Shown here: positions 9,260 through 17,060 of the stretch, piece after piece
Numbering within the stretch: the first letter of the stretch is position 1
Layout: every line of letters starts with the position of its first letter
Source: Pseudomonadota bacterium
GTDB lineage: Bacteria; Myxococcota_A; Polyangia; Polyangiales; Polyangiaceae
DNA: 29,844 bases
NCBI GenBank assembly: GCA_023418705.1
Contig: JAEZYZ010000079.1
Location: 1-29,844, forward strand
Direction of reading: 5' to 3'
Position numbers and translations under genes: made by a program
Notes under the pieces: generated by a model
The model's database searches: none
The model's input: only the letters and a program-made list of their open reading frames with translations
What the model was told of the DNA's origin: nothing

Positions 9260-9787
9260 ATGCCGCTCAGAACCTGGCATGCGCTCGCCCTCGCTCTTCT
9301 GCTCGCGTCCGCGGCCACCTCGGCCTGCAACGACGGCGGCGCGTGCGATCCCGGGGAGCTCTGCGAGTGCTCGGGAGGCACCGAGTGCTACCTCGCGTGC
9401 GACGGCGACAACTGCGCCCAGCACTGCTCGTCCATGCCGCGCTGCGGCGGCGTGTGCGAGGACGGCTGCGCCCTGGAGTGCCACGACATCGACGAGTGCT
9501 CGAACTATTGCGGCGACGGCTGCGACTTCCGCTGCCATGGAAGCGCCGCTTGCGGCACCGTCTGCGGCGCGGACTGCCAGGTCGAGTGCGCCGACGTCTC
9601 GCGCTGCGGGGCCGTGGTCGGGCCGGGGAGCCGCGTCGACTGCCAGCGGATGGCGACCTGCGCCGTCGAATGCGACGGTCCGTGCCAGGTGCGCTGCGTC
9701 GACGTCTCGGACTGCGACGTCACCTGCGCGGATGGATCGCCCGCGGTCGATTGCGGCGGCGGCAACGTGGCCTGCGGCGGATGTTGA
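9260..9787 (+). CDS. Exported cysteine-rich protein (31 Cys in 175 residues)
   Basis: I do not recognise a named family. A signal peptide of about 23 residues (RTWHALALALLLASAATSAC) could end at a lipobox-like TSAC. The mature part is almost entirely Cys, Gly, Asp and Glu. Cysteines occur every 3-8 residues, in irregular units such as CxxxCxxxxC with conserved CADVSRC, CVDVSDC and ECxDIDEC pieces, so it looks like degenerate tandem repeats held by many disulfides. Roughly 31 cysteines (18%) is exceptional. The plus-strand barrel-like gene follows after 11 nt, with its ribosome site overlapping this stop codon, so the two are co-translated. Disulfide-rich surface adhesin, protease inhibitor or metal-binding roles are possible; none is shown. 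Confidence 0.8.
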   Translation: MPLRTWHALALALLLASAATSACNDGGACDPGELCECSGGTECYLACDGDNCAQHCSSMPRCGGVCEDGCALECHDIDECSNYCGDGCDFRCHGSAACGTVCGADCQVECADVSRCGAVVGPGSRVDCQRMATCAVECDGPCQVRCVDVSDCDVTCADGSPAVDCGGGNVACGGC

Positions 9788-9798
9788 GGAAGAGCCCC

Positions 9799-10443
9799 AT
9801 GCACCACCCTTTCATCGATCGTCTGGTCGCGCCGCGCGGCCTCCACCTTGGCATCGCGCTCGTCGCGACGGTCCTGCTCTGGCCCGACGCCGCCCTGGCG
9901 CAGAGCACCATCCGGCAGCCTGGGAACCGACCGCAGTACCGCTTCGAGGCCGAGCCGCACCTGTTGCTCGGGGTCTTCGACCCGCCCGGGTTCGGCAGCG
10001 GGACGGGGTTCGGAGCCGGCTTCCGCGGCAGCATCGAGATCGTGCCCGATGGCTTCATCGGTTCGATCAATGACTCGGTGGCCATCGGGTTCGGCGCCGA
10101 CTGGGTGCACTACGAGGGCAATGACGGCGACGCTCGGGGCGTCTGCACGCGGTACGCGACGGGACCGGCCGGCGTGCCGATCTGCGTCGAGGTAGACGAG
10201 GACGGAGCGGCCTCCGATCACTTCTTCTTCCCGGTCGTCTTGCAGTGGAACTTCTGGCTCGCGCGCAAGTGGTCGGTGTTCGGCGAGCCTGGCCTGGCGC
10301 TGCACTGGGACGATCGCGACGACCTGGGGATCGCGCCCTTCGTGATCTGGGGCGGCGGTCGCTTCCATTTCAACGACAGCATCACGCTGACGCTCCGTGT
10401 CGGCTACCCGACGTTCTCTCTAGGCGCGTCCTTCTTGCTCTGA
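9799..10443 (+). CDS. Putative outer-membrane beta-barrel protein
   Basis: This 214-residue protein has a signal peptide cleaved near ALA-Q (residue 34). The mature chain alternates hydrophobic and polar residues with Gly/aromatic turns (YRFEAEPHLLLGVFDPPGFGSGTGFGAGFRG, FFFPVVLQWNFWLARKWSVFGEPGLALHW, GRFHFNDSITLTLRVGYPTFSLGASFLL), typical of small 8- to 10-strand OmpA/OmpW-like barrels. It ends in Leu rather than the usual Phe. A GAGGAAGAG ribosome site just before ATG 9799 overlaps the stop of the Cys-rich gene, so the two are translationally linked. The barrel may export, anchor or receive the Cys-rich partner. Function is inferred only from topology. Confidence 0.7.
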   Translation: MHHPFIDRLVAPRGLHLGIALVATVLLWPDAALAQSTIRQPGNRPQYRFEAEPHLLLGVFDPPGFGSGTGFGAGFRGSIEIVPDGFIGSINDSVAIGFGADWVHYEGNDGDARGVCTRYATGPAGVPICVEVDEDGAASDHFFFPVVLQWNFWLARKWSVFGEPGLALHWDDRDDLGIAPFVIWGGGRFHFNDSITLTLRVGYPTFSLGASFLL

Positions 10444-10500
10444 GGAAGGCTTTGGCCTTCACCGGGCTCCCGGCAAGGTGCTGCACACATCCGGCCCGTT

Positions 10501-10517
10501 CCCTGCAACTTGCAGGG
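10501..10517. terminator. Bidirectional hairpin between barrel and pirin genes
   Basis: CCCTGCA (10501-10507) pairs perfectly with TGCAGGG (10511-10517) around a 3-nt loop. It lies between two convergent stops, 8 nt from the pirin stop. No clear T-run follows on either strand. Confidence 0.5.
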
Positions 10518-10524
10518 GCAGGTT

Positions 10525-11538
10525 TCAACGCTCTTCGACGCGGCCGTCGGCGTGCCGGGCGAAGCGCCCCCGGTCGGGCCCGTGCACCGGGGCGTCGCTC
10601 GGCCAGGGCCAGCCACCAAAGCGCGTCCGCTGATAGTCGGCGAACGCCTGTTGCAGCTCCGAACGCGTGTTCATCACGAAGGGCCCGTAGTGGGCGACGG
10701 GCTCGGCGATAGGTCGGCCCTGCAGGAGCAGCAGCTCCGATGGTCGAGCGCCGTTCCGTAGCGGCAGCGCGGCGTCGGACTGAAGCGCCACGGCCACCCC
10801 GGGGTCGAGCCGCCTGTCCGACAGGTGCAGCTCGCCGCCCGCGAAGAAGTACAGGGTCCGGTGCACACTGGCTGGCGCGGGCGGCAGCGTCCACTCGGCG
10901 TGCGGCTCGAGCCGCAGGGTCCAAATGGCCACGGCGGCGTCCGGGTTCGAGGCCCAGGAGCTCGGCGGAGGGGCGAGCGGTCGAACGTCTCCAAGGGCGC
11001 CGGCGATGATCGCCACCTCGGTGACGCGACCGGCGCCGTCCTGCGCTCGGACCCGCGGGATCTGCTCCGACCAGAGCATGGAGAAATGCGGCTCCACCAG
11101 CTTGCTCGCACGCGGCAGGTTCAACCAGATCTGAAACAGCTCGAGCGGGTTGCCCGCGGTGCGATCGAGCAACGGGAACATCTCCGAGTGGACGACGCCC
11201 TTTCCGGCCGTGAGCCACTGCACGTCGCCGCCGCCAAAGCGTGCGGCCGCGCCGAGCGAGTCGCTGTGATCGATGAGCCCCTTGCGCACGATGGTGACCG
11301 TTTCGAAGCCGCGATGCGGGTGCTGCGGAAACCCTGGCACGACGTCTCCGTGGTACATCCGCCACCCGTCCTTGCCCTCGAAATCTTGCCCGATGTTCCT
11401 CCCCGACAGCGAGGCCGCCGGCCCGAGCTGCTCATTGCCGGCAGGGTAAGCGTCGTCGTGGTGCACGCAGAACAGGAACGGATCCGCCGTTTGCCAGGGA
11501 AAGGAGAGCGGCTCGACCGCCAAGATCGGGGACGTCAT
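10525..11538 (-). CDS. Pirin-family cupin protein
   Basis: This 337-residue protein has the pirin signature. The metal ligands are HPHRGFE (H73, H75) and GVVHSE (H117, E119), which match the four iron ligands of human pirin. Two cupin beta-barrels are expected; the N-terminal one holds the metal. Bacterial pirins include quercetin dioxygenases and regulators that bind enzymes such as pyruvate dehydrogenase E1, so the role cannot be fixed. It is convergent with the barrel gene and lies just downstream of, and on the same strand as, the cox operon, 93 nt after the coxD stop. It could receive read-through from it. Start ATG 11538 gives the usual N-terminus. Confidence 0.93.
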   Translation of the reverse strand: MTSPILAVEPLSFPWQTADPFLFCVHHDDAYPAGNEQLGPAASLSGRNIGQDFEGKDGWRMYHGDVVPGFPQHPHRGFETVTIVRKGLIDHSDSLGAAARFGGGDVQWLTAGKGVVHSEMFPLLDRTAGNPLELFQIWLNLPRASKLVEPHFSMLWSEQIPRVRAQDGAGRVTEVAIIAGALGDVRPLAPPPSSWASNPDAAVAIWTLRLEPHAEWTLPPAPASVHRTLYFFAGGELHLSDRRLDPGVAVALQSDAALPLRNGARPSELLLLQGRPIAEPVAHYGPFVMNTRSELQQAFADYQRTRFGGWPWPSDAPVHGPDRGRFARHADGRVEER

Positions 11539-11581
11539 GATCGGGAAGCCTAAATCAGCAGCCAGGGCTCCGCCATGGGGC

Positions 11582-11604
11582 GCCCGCTCGGCGGGCTCCG
11601 GAGC
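11582..11604 (-). terminator. Hairpins downstream of the act-cox operon
   Basis: GCCCGC (11582-11587) pairs with GCGGGC (11591-11596) around a 3-nt loop, and an overlapping palindrome GCTCCGGAGC lies at 11595-11604. The pair sits about 30-50 nt after the coxD stop. There is no T-run, so termination may be incomplete and pirin could be partly cotranscribed. Confidence 0.35.
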
Positions 11605-11631
11605 GCCACGAAATGGGCAGCGCGACGGCGG

Positions 11632-11985
11632 CTACTCCCCGCGCCCGGTGCGTGCGGCGTGGTCGCGCTCGAACGGAGCGGTGTGGATGGCGGGTCCAAG
11701 CTCCTCCTCGGGACGCGTGGCCACGTCGGCGACCGCCAATAGGATCAGGATGGCGAGCAGGACCGCCGCCGCCGCGCCGGCCAAGCGATGGGCGGCCGAC
11801 ATCTCGACCAGGTGCATGAAGAACGCAGCGACCAGGCCCGCCTTTACCAGGGCGATGCCGAGCGCCAAAGGCCACTCCCACCCTCCCACGGAGACGAACG
11901 AAAGCCCGAACGTCAAGCCGGTGAGCAGCAGCAAGCCGATATAGGTCCCAAGGTACTTGCCAAAAGTCATTTTGGCTCCGGTCAT
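11632..11985 (-). CDS. coxD: Cytochrome c oxidase subunit IV (CoxD)
   Basis: This small membrane protein of 117 residues has three predicted helices (YLGTYIGLLLLTGLTFGLSFV, LALGIALVKAGLVAAFFMHL, LAGAAAAVLLAILILLAVA). The motif LVKAGLVAAFFMHL is typical of the prokaryotic COX4 family. It is an accessory subunit of the haem-copper oxidase, probably aiding assembly or stability. ATG 11985 overlaps the stop of coxC by 4 nt (ATGA), so it is translationally coupled. It is the last gene of the operon. Its C-terminus is polar and Arg/Glu-rich. Confidence 0.88.
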   Translation of the reverse strand: MTGAKMTFGKYLGTYIGLLLLTGLTFGLSFVSVGGWEWPLALGIALVKAGLVAAFFMHLVEMSAAHRLAGAAAAVLLAILILLAVADVATRPEEELGPAIHTAPFERDHAARTGRGE

Positions 11986-12632
11986 GCTCCCCCGTTCGTC
12001 AGGTAGAAACAGGGCCACAGAAACAGCCAGACGATGTCCACCAGGTGCCAGTACATCGCGCCATTCTCCAACGCCTGCGGCGCCAGGCGGGTCACCCGAC
12101 GCCGCGCGACGCACCACCCGATGACCGACAGCAGCAGCACACCAATGATGACGTGCAGCGCGTGCAGGCCGGTCATCAGGTAGTAGAGCGTCCAGAACGC
12201 CACCATCGCGGCGGCCCTGGGCTGGTCCGCGAACCACTGCCCTTGCCCTCCTGGGTAGATGCCGTGCCGAAAATGCTCGACGTACTCGTAGCTCTTGATC
12301 CCCAGAAACAGCATCCCCAGAAAAACCGTGGCCCCGACGAGCCAGCACGCCGCCCGCGCCCGTGAGCTCCTGAGCATGTGGACGGACAGCGCGATGAAGA
12401 GGCTGCTGGTGAGGAGCACCAACGTATTGCCGGAGCCCCACCAGAACGTGTTTTCGGCGACCGCTTCGGCGAACGCGCGCGGCTCTCGGGTCCGGTAGGC
12501 TGCATAGATCACGAACAGCGCGCCGAAGAAGAGCACCTCGCTCGCCAAGAAGACCCACATCCCGAGCGTCGCCGCCTGGCCCTGCCGCTCGGCGGACTCG
12601 AAATGCGCTGCGTGCTCGACCGGCTCAGCCAT
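11982..12632 (-). CDS. coxC: Cytochrome c oxidase subunit III (CoxC)
   Basis: This membrane subunit of 216 residues has five predicted helices, the short bacterial form of subunit III. Typical segments are LGMWVFLASEVLFFGALFVIY, LLTSSLFIALSVHMLRS, FLGMLFLGIKSYEYVEHF, GLHALHVIIGVLLL and MYWHLVDIVWLFLWPCFYL. The Glu in ASEVLFF and the final WHLVDIVWLFLWP are family signatures. ATG 12632 overlaps the end of coxA by 8 nt. Longer in-frame starts up to 12710 would lie deep within coxA and add an Arg-rich, non-homologous segment, so I rejected them. Confidence 0.93.
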   Translation of the reverse strand: MAEPVEHAAHFESAERQGQAATLGMWVFLASEVLFFGALFVIYAAYRTREPRAFAEAVAENTFWWGSGNTLVLLTSSLFIALSVHMLRSSRARAACWLVGATVFLGMLFLGIKSYEYVEHFRHGIYPGGQGQWFADQPRAAAMVAFWTLYYLMTGLHALHVIIGVLLLSVIGWCVARRRVTRLAPQALENGAMYWHLVDIVWLFLWPCFYLTNGGA

Positions 12633-14307
12633 GGGCGGCTCCCTGCGCATCCCCCGCAGGTGGAGCGCCGCCGGGCGCATCCGGCGCGCCGCCAACGTCG
12701 CTCTTGCCACGTGGATCCGGAGCGTAGGTCGTGTAGTCGTAAGGATCGAGCTCGAAGCACGGCGTCGCCGGCCAATTGTGCTTGGGCGGCGGCGAGGGCA
12801 CGTACCACTCGTAGCTGGCAGAGTACCACGGGTTGTCCCCGGCGAGCCGCCCGCGGCGCGCTGCCCACAGGAGATAGCTGAGCGTGATCGACAGCCCCCC
12901 GAACAACGCCCACGATCCTCCGGTGGAGATCGTGTGCAGCGCCTGCATCGACTCCGGATAGGAGTGGTAGCGCCGCGGCATCCCGAGGTTGCCGAGCAAG
13001 AACTGCGGCACGAAGGTCAACACGAACCCGCCGAACACCAACAGCGCCGCCGCGAGCGCCCAGCGCTCCGGGTACATCCGGCCGGTGATCTTGGGAAACC
13101 AGTAGTGGAGCGCGCCCAAGTACGCCGTCAGCGAGCCGCCCACCATGATGAAGTGAAAATGCGCGACGACGAAGTAGGTGTCGTGCCAGTGAACATCGAG
13201 GCTCATGGTGGCGACCGCCACCCCGGTCATCCCGCCGAAGACGAACAAGAAGAGGAACGCGAACACGTAGGCGAGCGGCGCCTTGAAGGAGATCGAGCCC
13301 CTGTACATCGTGCCGACCCACGTGCTCACCTTGATGGCGGAGAAGATCGCGACGAGCATCGACAAGACGCCGAACGCGCCTGCGTCGAACGTCGACATGC
13401 CGGCGGTGAACATGTGGTGCCCCCAGGTCAGAAAGCCCACGAAGGCGATCCCGAAGGTCGACACCGCGATGGCCAGGTACGAGAGCGGATTCTTGTGAGA
13501 AAACGTCGTGACCAGCTCGGAGACGACGCCCATCGCCGGCAGGATCATGATGTAGACGGCCGGGTGGGAATAGAACCAAAACAGGTGTTGGAAGATCACC
13601 GGATCGCCGCCACGGCCCGGATCGAACAACCCCCAGTCGAGCCAGTGGTCCACGGCCACCAGCGCGAGCGTCATCCCGAGCACCGGCGTCGCCAAGACCT
13701 GAATGACGCTGGTGCCGTAGATGGCCCAGACGAACAGCGGCATCCGCATCCAGGTCATGCCGCGGGTCCGCAAGGTGTGGACGGTGGTGATGAAGTTGAT
13801 GCCGGTGATGATCGTCGACCAGCCCAAAATGAACACGCCGACCAACACGGGAACAATCGCCGTCGGCGTCTTCGAGCTGTAGGGCACGTAGAACGTCCAA
13901 CCCGTATCGGTTCCGCCCAGGAACATCGAAAACAGCGTGACCAGCGCGCCCAGGCAATAAAGGTAGAAGCTTGCCAGGTTCCAGCGTGGAAACGCCAGCT
14001 CCCGCGCCCCGATCATGATGGGCAAGAGGAAGTTGCCGAACGCCGTCGGGATCGATGGGATCAGAAAGAGCCACACCATCGTGACCCCGTGCAAGGTGAA
14101 GAGCCGGTTGTAGCTGTCGGCGCTCATGAACATCGGACGCGGCGTCAACAGCTCGAGCCGCAGCAAGAGCGCGAAGATGCCGCCGAGCGCCATCATGAGC
14201 GCCGTCGCGATCAAGAACAGGACGCCGATGCGCTTGTGGTCGCGGGTGAAGAGCCAGCTTCTCACGCTCCGCTCCTCCAAGTAGCTCGGGCCCGCCGGGT
14301 GCGTCAT
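12625..14307 (-). CDS. coxA: Cytochrome c oxidase subunit I, A2-type (CoxA)
   Basis: This 560-residue catalytic subunit reduces O2 to water and pumps protons. Haem and copper ligands are visible: H73 (FTLHGVTMVW) and H385 for the low-spin haem, H383 for the high-spin haem (AHFHF), and H248, H297 and H298 for CuB, with Y252 in HPAVY as the expected His-Tyr crosslink. In A1-type oxidases the proton-gating glutamate is in HPEVY; here it is Ala, and Tyr246-Ser247 precede H248 (YSHPAVY), which defines the A2 subfamily also found in Rhodothermus and Thermus caa3. ATG 14307 lies 4 nt after coxB, with GGTGA overlapping that stop. The C-terminal tail is Gly/Ala/Pro-rich. Confidence 0.95.
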   Translation of the reverse strand: MTHPAGPSYLEERSVRSWLFTRDHKRIGVLFLIATALMMALGGIFALLLRLELLTPRPMFMSADSYNRLFTLHGVTMVWLFLIPSIPTAFGNFLLPIMIGARELAFPRWNLASFYLYCLGALVTLFSMFLGGTDTGWTFYVPYSSKTPTAIVPVLVGVFILGWSTIITGINFITTVHTLRTRGMTWMRMPLFVWAIYGTSVIQVLATPVLGMTLALVAVDHWLDWGLFDPGRGGDPVIFQHLFWFYSHPAVYIMILPAMGVVSELVTTFSHKNPLSYLAIAVSTFGIAFVGFLTWGHHMFTAGMSTFDAGAFGVLSMLVAIFSAIKVSTWVGTMYRGSISFKAPLAYVFAFLFLFVFGGMTGVAVATMSLDVHWHDTYFVVAHFHFIMVGGSLTAYLGALHYWFPKITGRMYPERWALAAALLVFGGFVLTFVPQFLLGNLGMPRRYHSYPESMQALHTISTGGSWALFGGLSITLSYLLWAARRGRLAGDNPWYSASYEWYVPSPPPKHNWPATPCFELDPYDYTTYAPDPRGKSDVGGAPDAPGGAPPAGDAQGAAHG

Positions 14308-14311
14308 GCCG

Positions 14312-15451
14312 TCACCGCGCTCCCGCCCTGTCGCCCGACCCGGCATCTCGGCCCGCGCCGTCGCGGTGCGCGGCGGGCAGCCCGCCGTCCTGGGCCACCA
14401 CGCGGGCCTCGGGCAACCGCACCTCGGGCGAGCGCTGCCCTGGATGCAGGCTCTTGATGAACTGCACGATGGCGGCCGCCTCCGTGTTCTCGAGCGTGCC
14501 GAGGTACGTCGGCATCACCGGCTGAAACCCGGCCACGATGTCGGATTGGGGGTCCATCATCGACCGCGTGAGGTAGGCCTCGTCGGCGCGCACGACGTCA
14601 CCCGACTCGAGCGCGACGCGCTTGCCGAACAAGCCCTGCCAGGTCGGGCCGATGTGCGGCTGACCGTCGATCGTGTGACAAGCGAAGCAACCGTGGGCCG
14701 CGGCGAGCCGCTGACCGTGCTCGGCCATGTCCACCTGCTCGACGTCGCCCACTTGGCCGCCTCCGAGCCGCAGGCGCGCCCCCGCGCGCGCGACCGGCTC
14801 CGGCTCTTCCCCGTCGAGCCAGCGTTCGTAGAGGTCCGGCGGCAGCACGACGACGCTGGCCGACATCCGCGAATGCTCGGTTCCACAGAACTCGGCGCAG
14901 TGCACGTCGTACACGCCGGCGTCACGGGCGTCGAACCAGGTCACGGTGAGCCGTCCCGGCAGGACGTCCCGCTTCAGCCGAAACGCGGGCACGTAGAAGC
15001 TGTGGATCACATCGCGCGAGGTCATGATCAGCCGGACCACGCGGCCCTCGGGCACCACCAAGACGCCGATGCTGGCCCGGCCGCTCGGCGAAGCGAACTT
15101 CCACATCCACTGCTTGGCGGTGACGTAGACCTCGAGGGCGTCGCCTGCCGGCGGGGTCGCGTACGCGATGTACTGGCGAAACCCGATCACCCACCAGAGC
15201 AGAAACAGTGACAGCAGCCCGCCGATGACCAGCCCCTCGAACCATACCGACGCCCGGACCCGCGGGGTCGACAGCGGGCGCCCCTTGCGCCCGTAGCGCA
15301 GCAGAAAAACGAGCGCGGCGAAGGCCACGATCGCCGAACCAGCCATCGTGACCAAGATCACGAAGAAGTGCAGCCGGTCGACGGAACGGGCAAACTCCGT
15401 CGCTGCCTCTGGCAGGAACAGGAGCTCGCGCATCAGCTCGTCGAAGCTCAT
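14312..15451 (-). CDS. coxB: Cytochrome c oxidase subunit II with fused haem c domain (CoxB, caa3-type)
   Basis: This 379-residue protein has two N-terminal membrane helices, then the cupredoxin domain with the CuA site (C185, C189, H193, M196 in CAEFCGTEHSRM, plus the His in DVIHSFYVP) and the aromatic WMWKF electron-entry patch. A class I cytochrome c domain follows, with CFACH (C255, C258, H259). The fusion makes the oxidase a caa3 type, which can take electrons directly from ACIII's cytochrome subunits. After the haem domain there is a 40-residue Arg/Gly/Asp-rich tail. The start overlaps the preceding small gene by 4 nt (ATGA). Confidence 0.95.
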   Translation of the reverse strand: MSFDELMRELLFLPEAATEFARSVDRLHFFVILVTMAGSAIVAFAALVFLLRYGRKGRPLSTPRVRASVWFEGLVIGGLLSLFLLWWVIGFRQYIAYATPPAGDALEVYVTAKQWMWKFASPSGRASIGVLVVPEGRVVRLIMTSRDVIHSFYVPAFRLKRDVLPGRLTVTWFDARDAGVYDVHCAEFCGTEHSRMSASVVVLPPDLYERWLDGEEPEPVARAGARLRLGGGQVGDVEQVDMAEHGQRLAAAHGCFACHTIDGQPHIGPTWQGLFGKRVALESGDVVRADEAYLTRSMMDPQSDIVAGFQPVMPTYLGTLENTEAAAIVQFIKSLHPGQRSPEVRLPEARVVAQDGGLPAAHRDGAGRDAGSGDRAGAR

Positions 15452-15891
15452 CGTCCCCTCCCCGCTGCCCCGCCCCGCGGGCCGGCGTCCTGCCGTTCGT
15501 CGAGACGGGTGCCCGTGAACCCGGAGGAGCGGGCGCCGCCGTCGCGCGCCTGCTCGACCAGCCGATCGATGGCGAGGTCGATGGGCACGTGCGCGATGCC
15601 TCGCGACTCGTCCACCCAGCCGTAGCTCTCGAGCCGCTGGCGCGCGCCGCGCTCCTGCCGAAGGCCGCGAGCACGCTCCTCGATCTGCCCCTGCTCCAGC
15701 CCATCCAACGTCGCGCGTGAACCCAGCGCCGGGGCAGCGGGATCGAGCAGCGTTCCGCGCTCGCTCCGGAGCAGCCCGGCCGCGACCCAGACCGCCGCTC
15801 CAAACACCGCGAGCGCCACGCCCCCGATGAGCACGAGCCGCTTGCCCCGGAGGTCCCGCGCCTCCTGCACCACCCTGCCGCTCGCGCTCAT
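15448..15891 (-). CDS. Small single-helix protein between actF and coxB
   Basis: This 147-residue protein has one membrane helix (about residues 18-41), a charged segment and the motif YGWVDESRGIAHVPIDLAID (from Y90). Similar YGWVDxxxGxxxIPIDxAM segments occur in uncharacterised small proteins encoded within cytochrome oxidase/ACIII clusters in other bacteria, to my recollection. It overlaps actF by 4 nt (ATGA) and coxB by 4 nt, so its stoichiometric production with the respiratory complex is likely. It may be an ActG-like accessory subunit or an assembly factor. The Gly/Arg-rich C-terminus is disordered. Function is not established. Confidence 0.75.
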   Translation of the reverse strand: MSASGRVVQEARDLRGKRLVLIGGVALAVFGAAVWVAAGLLRSERGTLLDPAAPALGSRATLDGLEQGQIEERARGLRQERGARQRLESYGWVDESRGIAHVPIDLAIDRLVEQARDGGARSSGFTGTRLDERQDAGPRGGAAGRGR

Positions 15892-17060
15892 GACGCGCTC
15901 TCGTAGCCGAGGCCTTCCTCGAGCAAGGGGTCCCCGATCGGGACGGCCGCGCCGTCCCCCGCCCGCCACGCGCCGAACCCGAGCGTCGCGCCGAGCAGCG
16001 CCATCAGGGCCAGCGGATCCAACCAGTGCGGCCGCAGGCCTCGCTCGTGGAGCTCCGGCAGCACCAGGTAATACACGTCGACCAGGTGAACGACGACGAG
16101 CCAGGCGCTGACCACGAAGAACGGCGCCGCGCGACGCTTCAGCTCACGGGACAACAACGCCAAGAACGGCAAGCCGAAATGCAAGACGATCAGCGCCACC
16201 CCGACCCACCCCCAGCCGCCGCTCCAGCGTGGCAGCCACCAAATGGCCTCCAGCGGGAGGTTCGCAAGCCACTGGAGGTTCACGTGCACGTACCCGATGT
16301 AGGCCCAGAAGATAACGAACGTGAGCTGCAAGCGTCCCAGGGCGTGGAAGTGACTCGGTCCGATCTCTTCCGGCAGCCAGCGGCGCCGTCGCCCGTGGAC
16401 GGCGATGCCGCCGAGCAGCCCGAAGGCGGCGACCATCCCACCGGCGAACACGTACACCCCGAACAAGTCCGACCACCATGCCGGCGACAGGGACATCACC
16501 CAATCGAACGATGCCAGCGTCACCATCAAGGCGCACACCATCAACCCGACGACGCTGGTGCGGACCATCTTGGTGCGCAACGCCTCGGCGCTGACCTGGT
16601 CCTTGGCCGCGTCTTGCCGCAGCGACCACCGCCGCAGAAGCTCGATGAACGCCCCGATCACGACCAGGTACAGGATGCTCCGCCAGGTGAAGAAGCTTCG
16701 GTCGAGCCACCACAGCTTCTTCACGACGACGTCCCGAACGTCCCCGGTCAGCGCTTGGGGGCGCGTCCACGGATAGAGCTCCTCCAAGAACACGAGCATC
16801 GGCGCGACGGCGGCGACGACCAACGGAAAGGCGCCCACGACGTGCTCACACGAGCGGCGCAGCGGGACGAACCACTTGGCGGAGGCCGAGTTCAAGATCA
16901 TGAGCACGAACAGCGCGCCGATGATGGTGGTGAAGACCGTCAGATAGGCGAACCAGTAGGAGTGAATGGCCTGCGGCAGATCTCGCACGAACCCGTAGAC
17001 CAGCCCCGCCGCACCGAAGAGCGCGCTGGCGGCGCCGAACGTCATCAACCTCGACCTCAC
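15888..17060 (-). CDS. actF: ACIII subunit ActF (NrfD-like quinol-binding membrane subunit)
   Basis: This polytopic membrane protein of 390 residues has about ten predicted helices. It is the second NrfD/PsrC-like subunit of alternative complex III and a paralogue of ActC. Recognisable pieces are FAYLTVFTTIIGALFVLMI, LASFDWVMSLSPAWWSDLFGVYVF and FVIFWAYIGYVHVNLQWLANLP, typical of ActF. In solved ACIII structures ActC binds quinol and ActF is paired with it in the membrane. GTG 17060 overlaps the actE stop by 4 nt (GTGA). The C-terminus has a short acidic tail overlapping the next gene. Confidence 0.92.
   Translation of the reverse strand: MRSRLMTFGAASALFGAAGLVYGFVRDLPQAIHSYWFAYLTVFTTIIGALFVLMILNSASAKWFVPLRRSCEHVVGAFPLVVAAVAPMLVFLEELYPWTRPQALTGDVRDVVVKKLWWLDRSFFTWRSILYLVVIGAFIELLRRWSLRQDAAKDQVSAEALRTKMVRTSVVGLMVCALMVTLASFDWVMSLSPAWWSDLFGVYVFAGGMVAAFGLLGGIAVHGRRRRWLPEEIGPSHFHALGRLQLTFVIFWAYIGYVHVNLQWLANLPLEAIWWLPRWSGGWGWVGVALIVLHFGLPFLALLSRELKRRAAPFFVVSAWLVVVHLVDVYYLVLPELHERGLRPHWLDPLALMALLGATLGFGAWRAGDGAAVPIGDPLLEEGLGYESAS

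Noticed and set aside
12631..14457. A 608-codon open frame on the plus strand opposite coxA
   Set aside because: It is antisense to a clearly homologous gene, has an Arg/His/Glu-rich composition typical of GC-rich shadow frames, and shows no domain.
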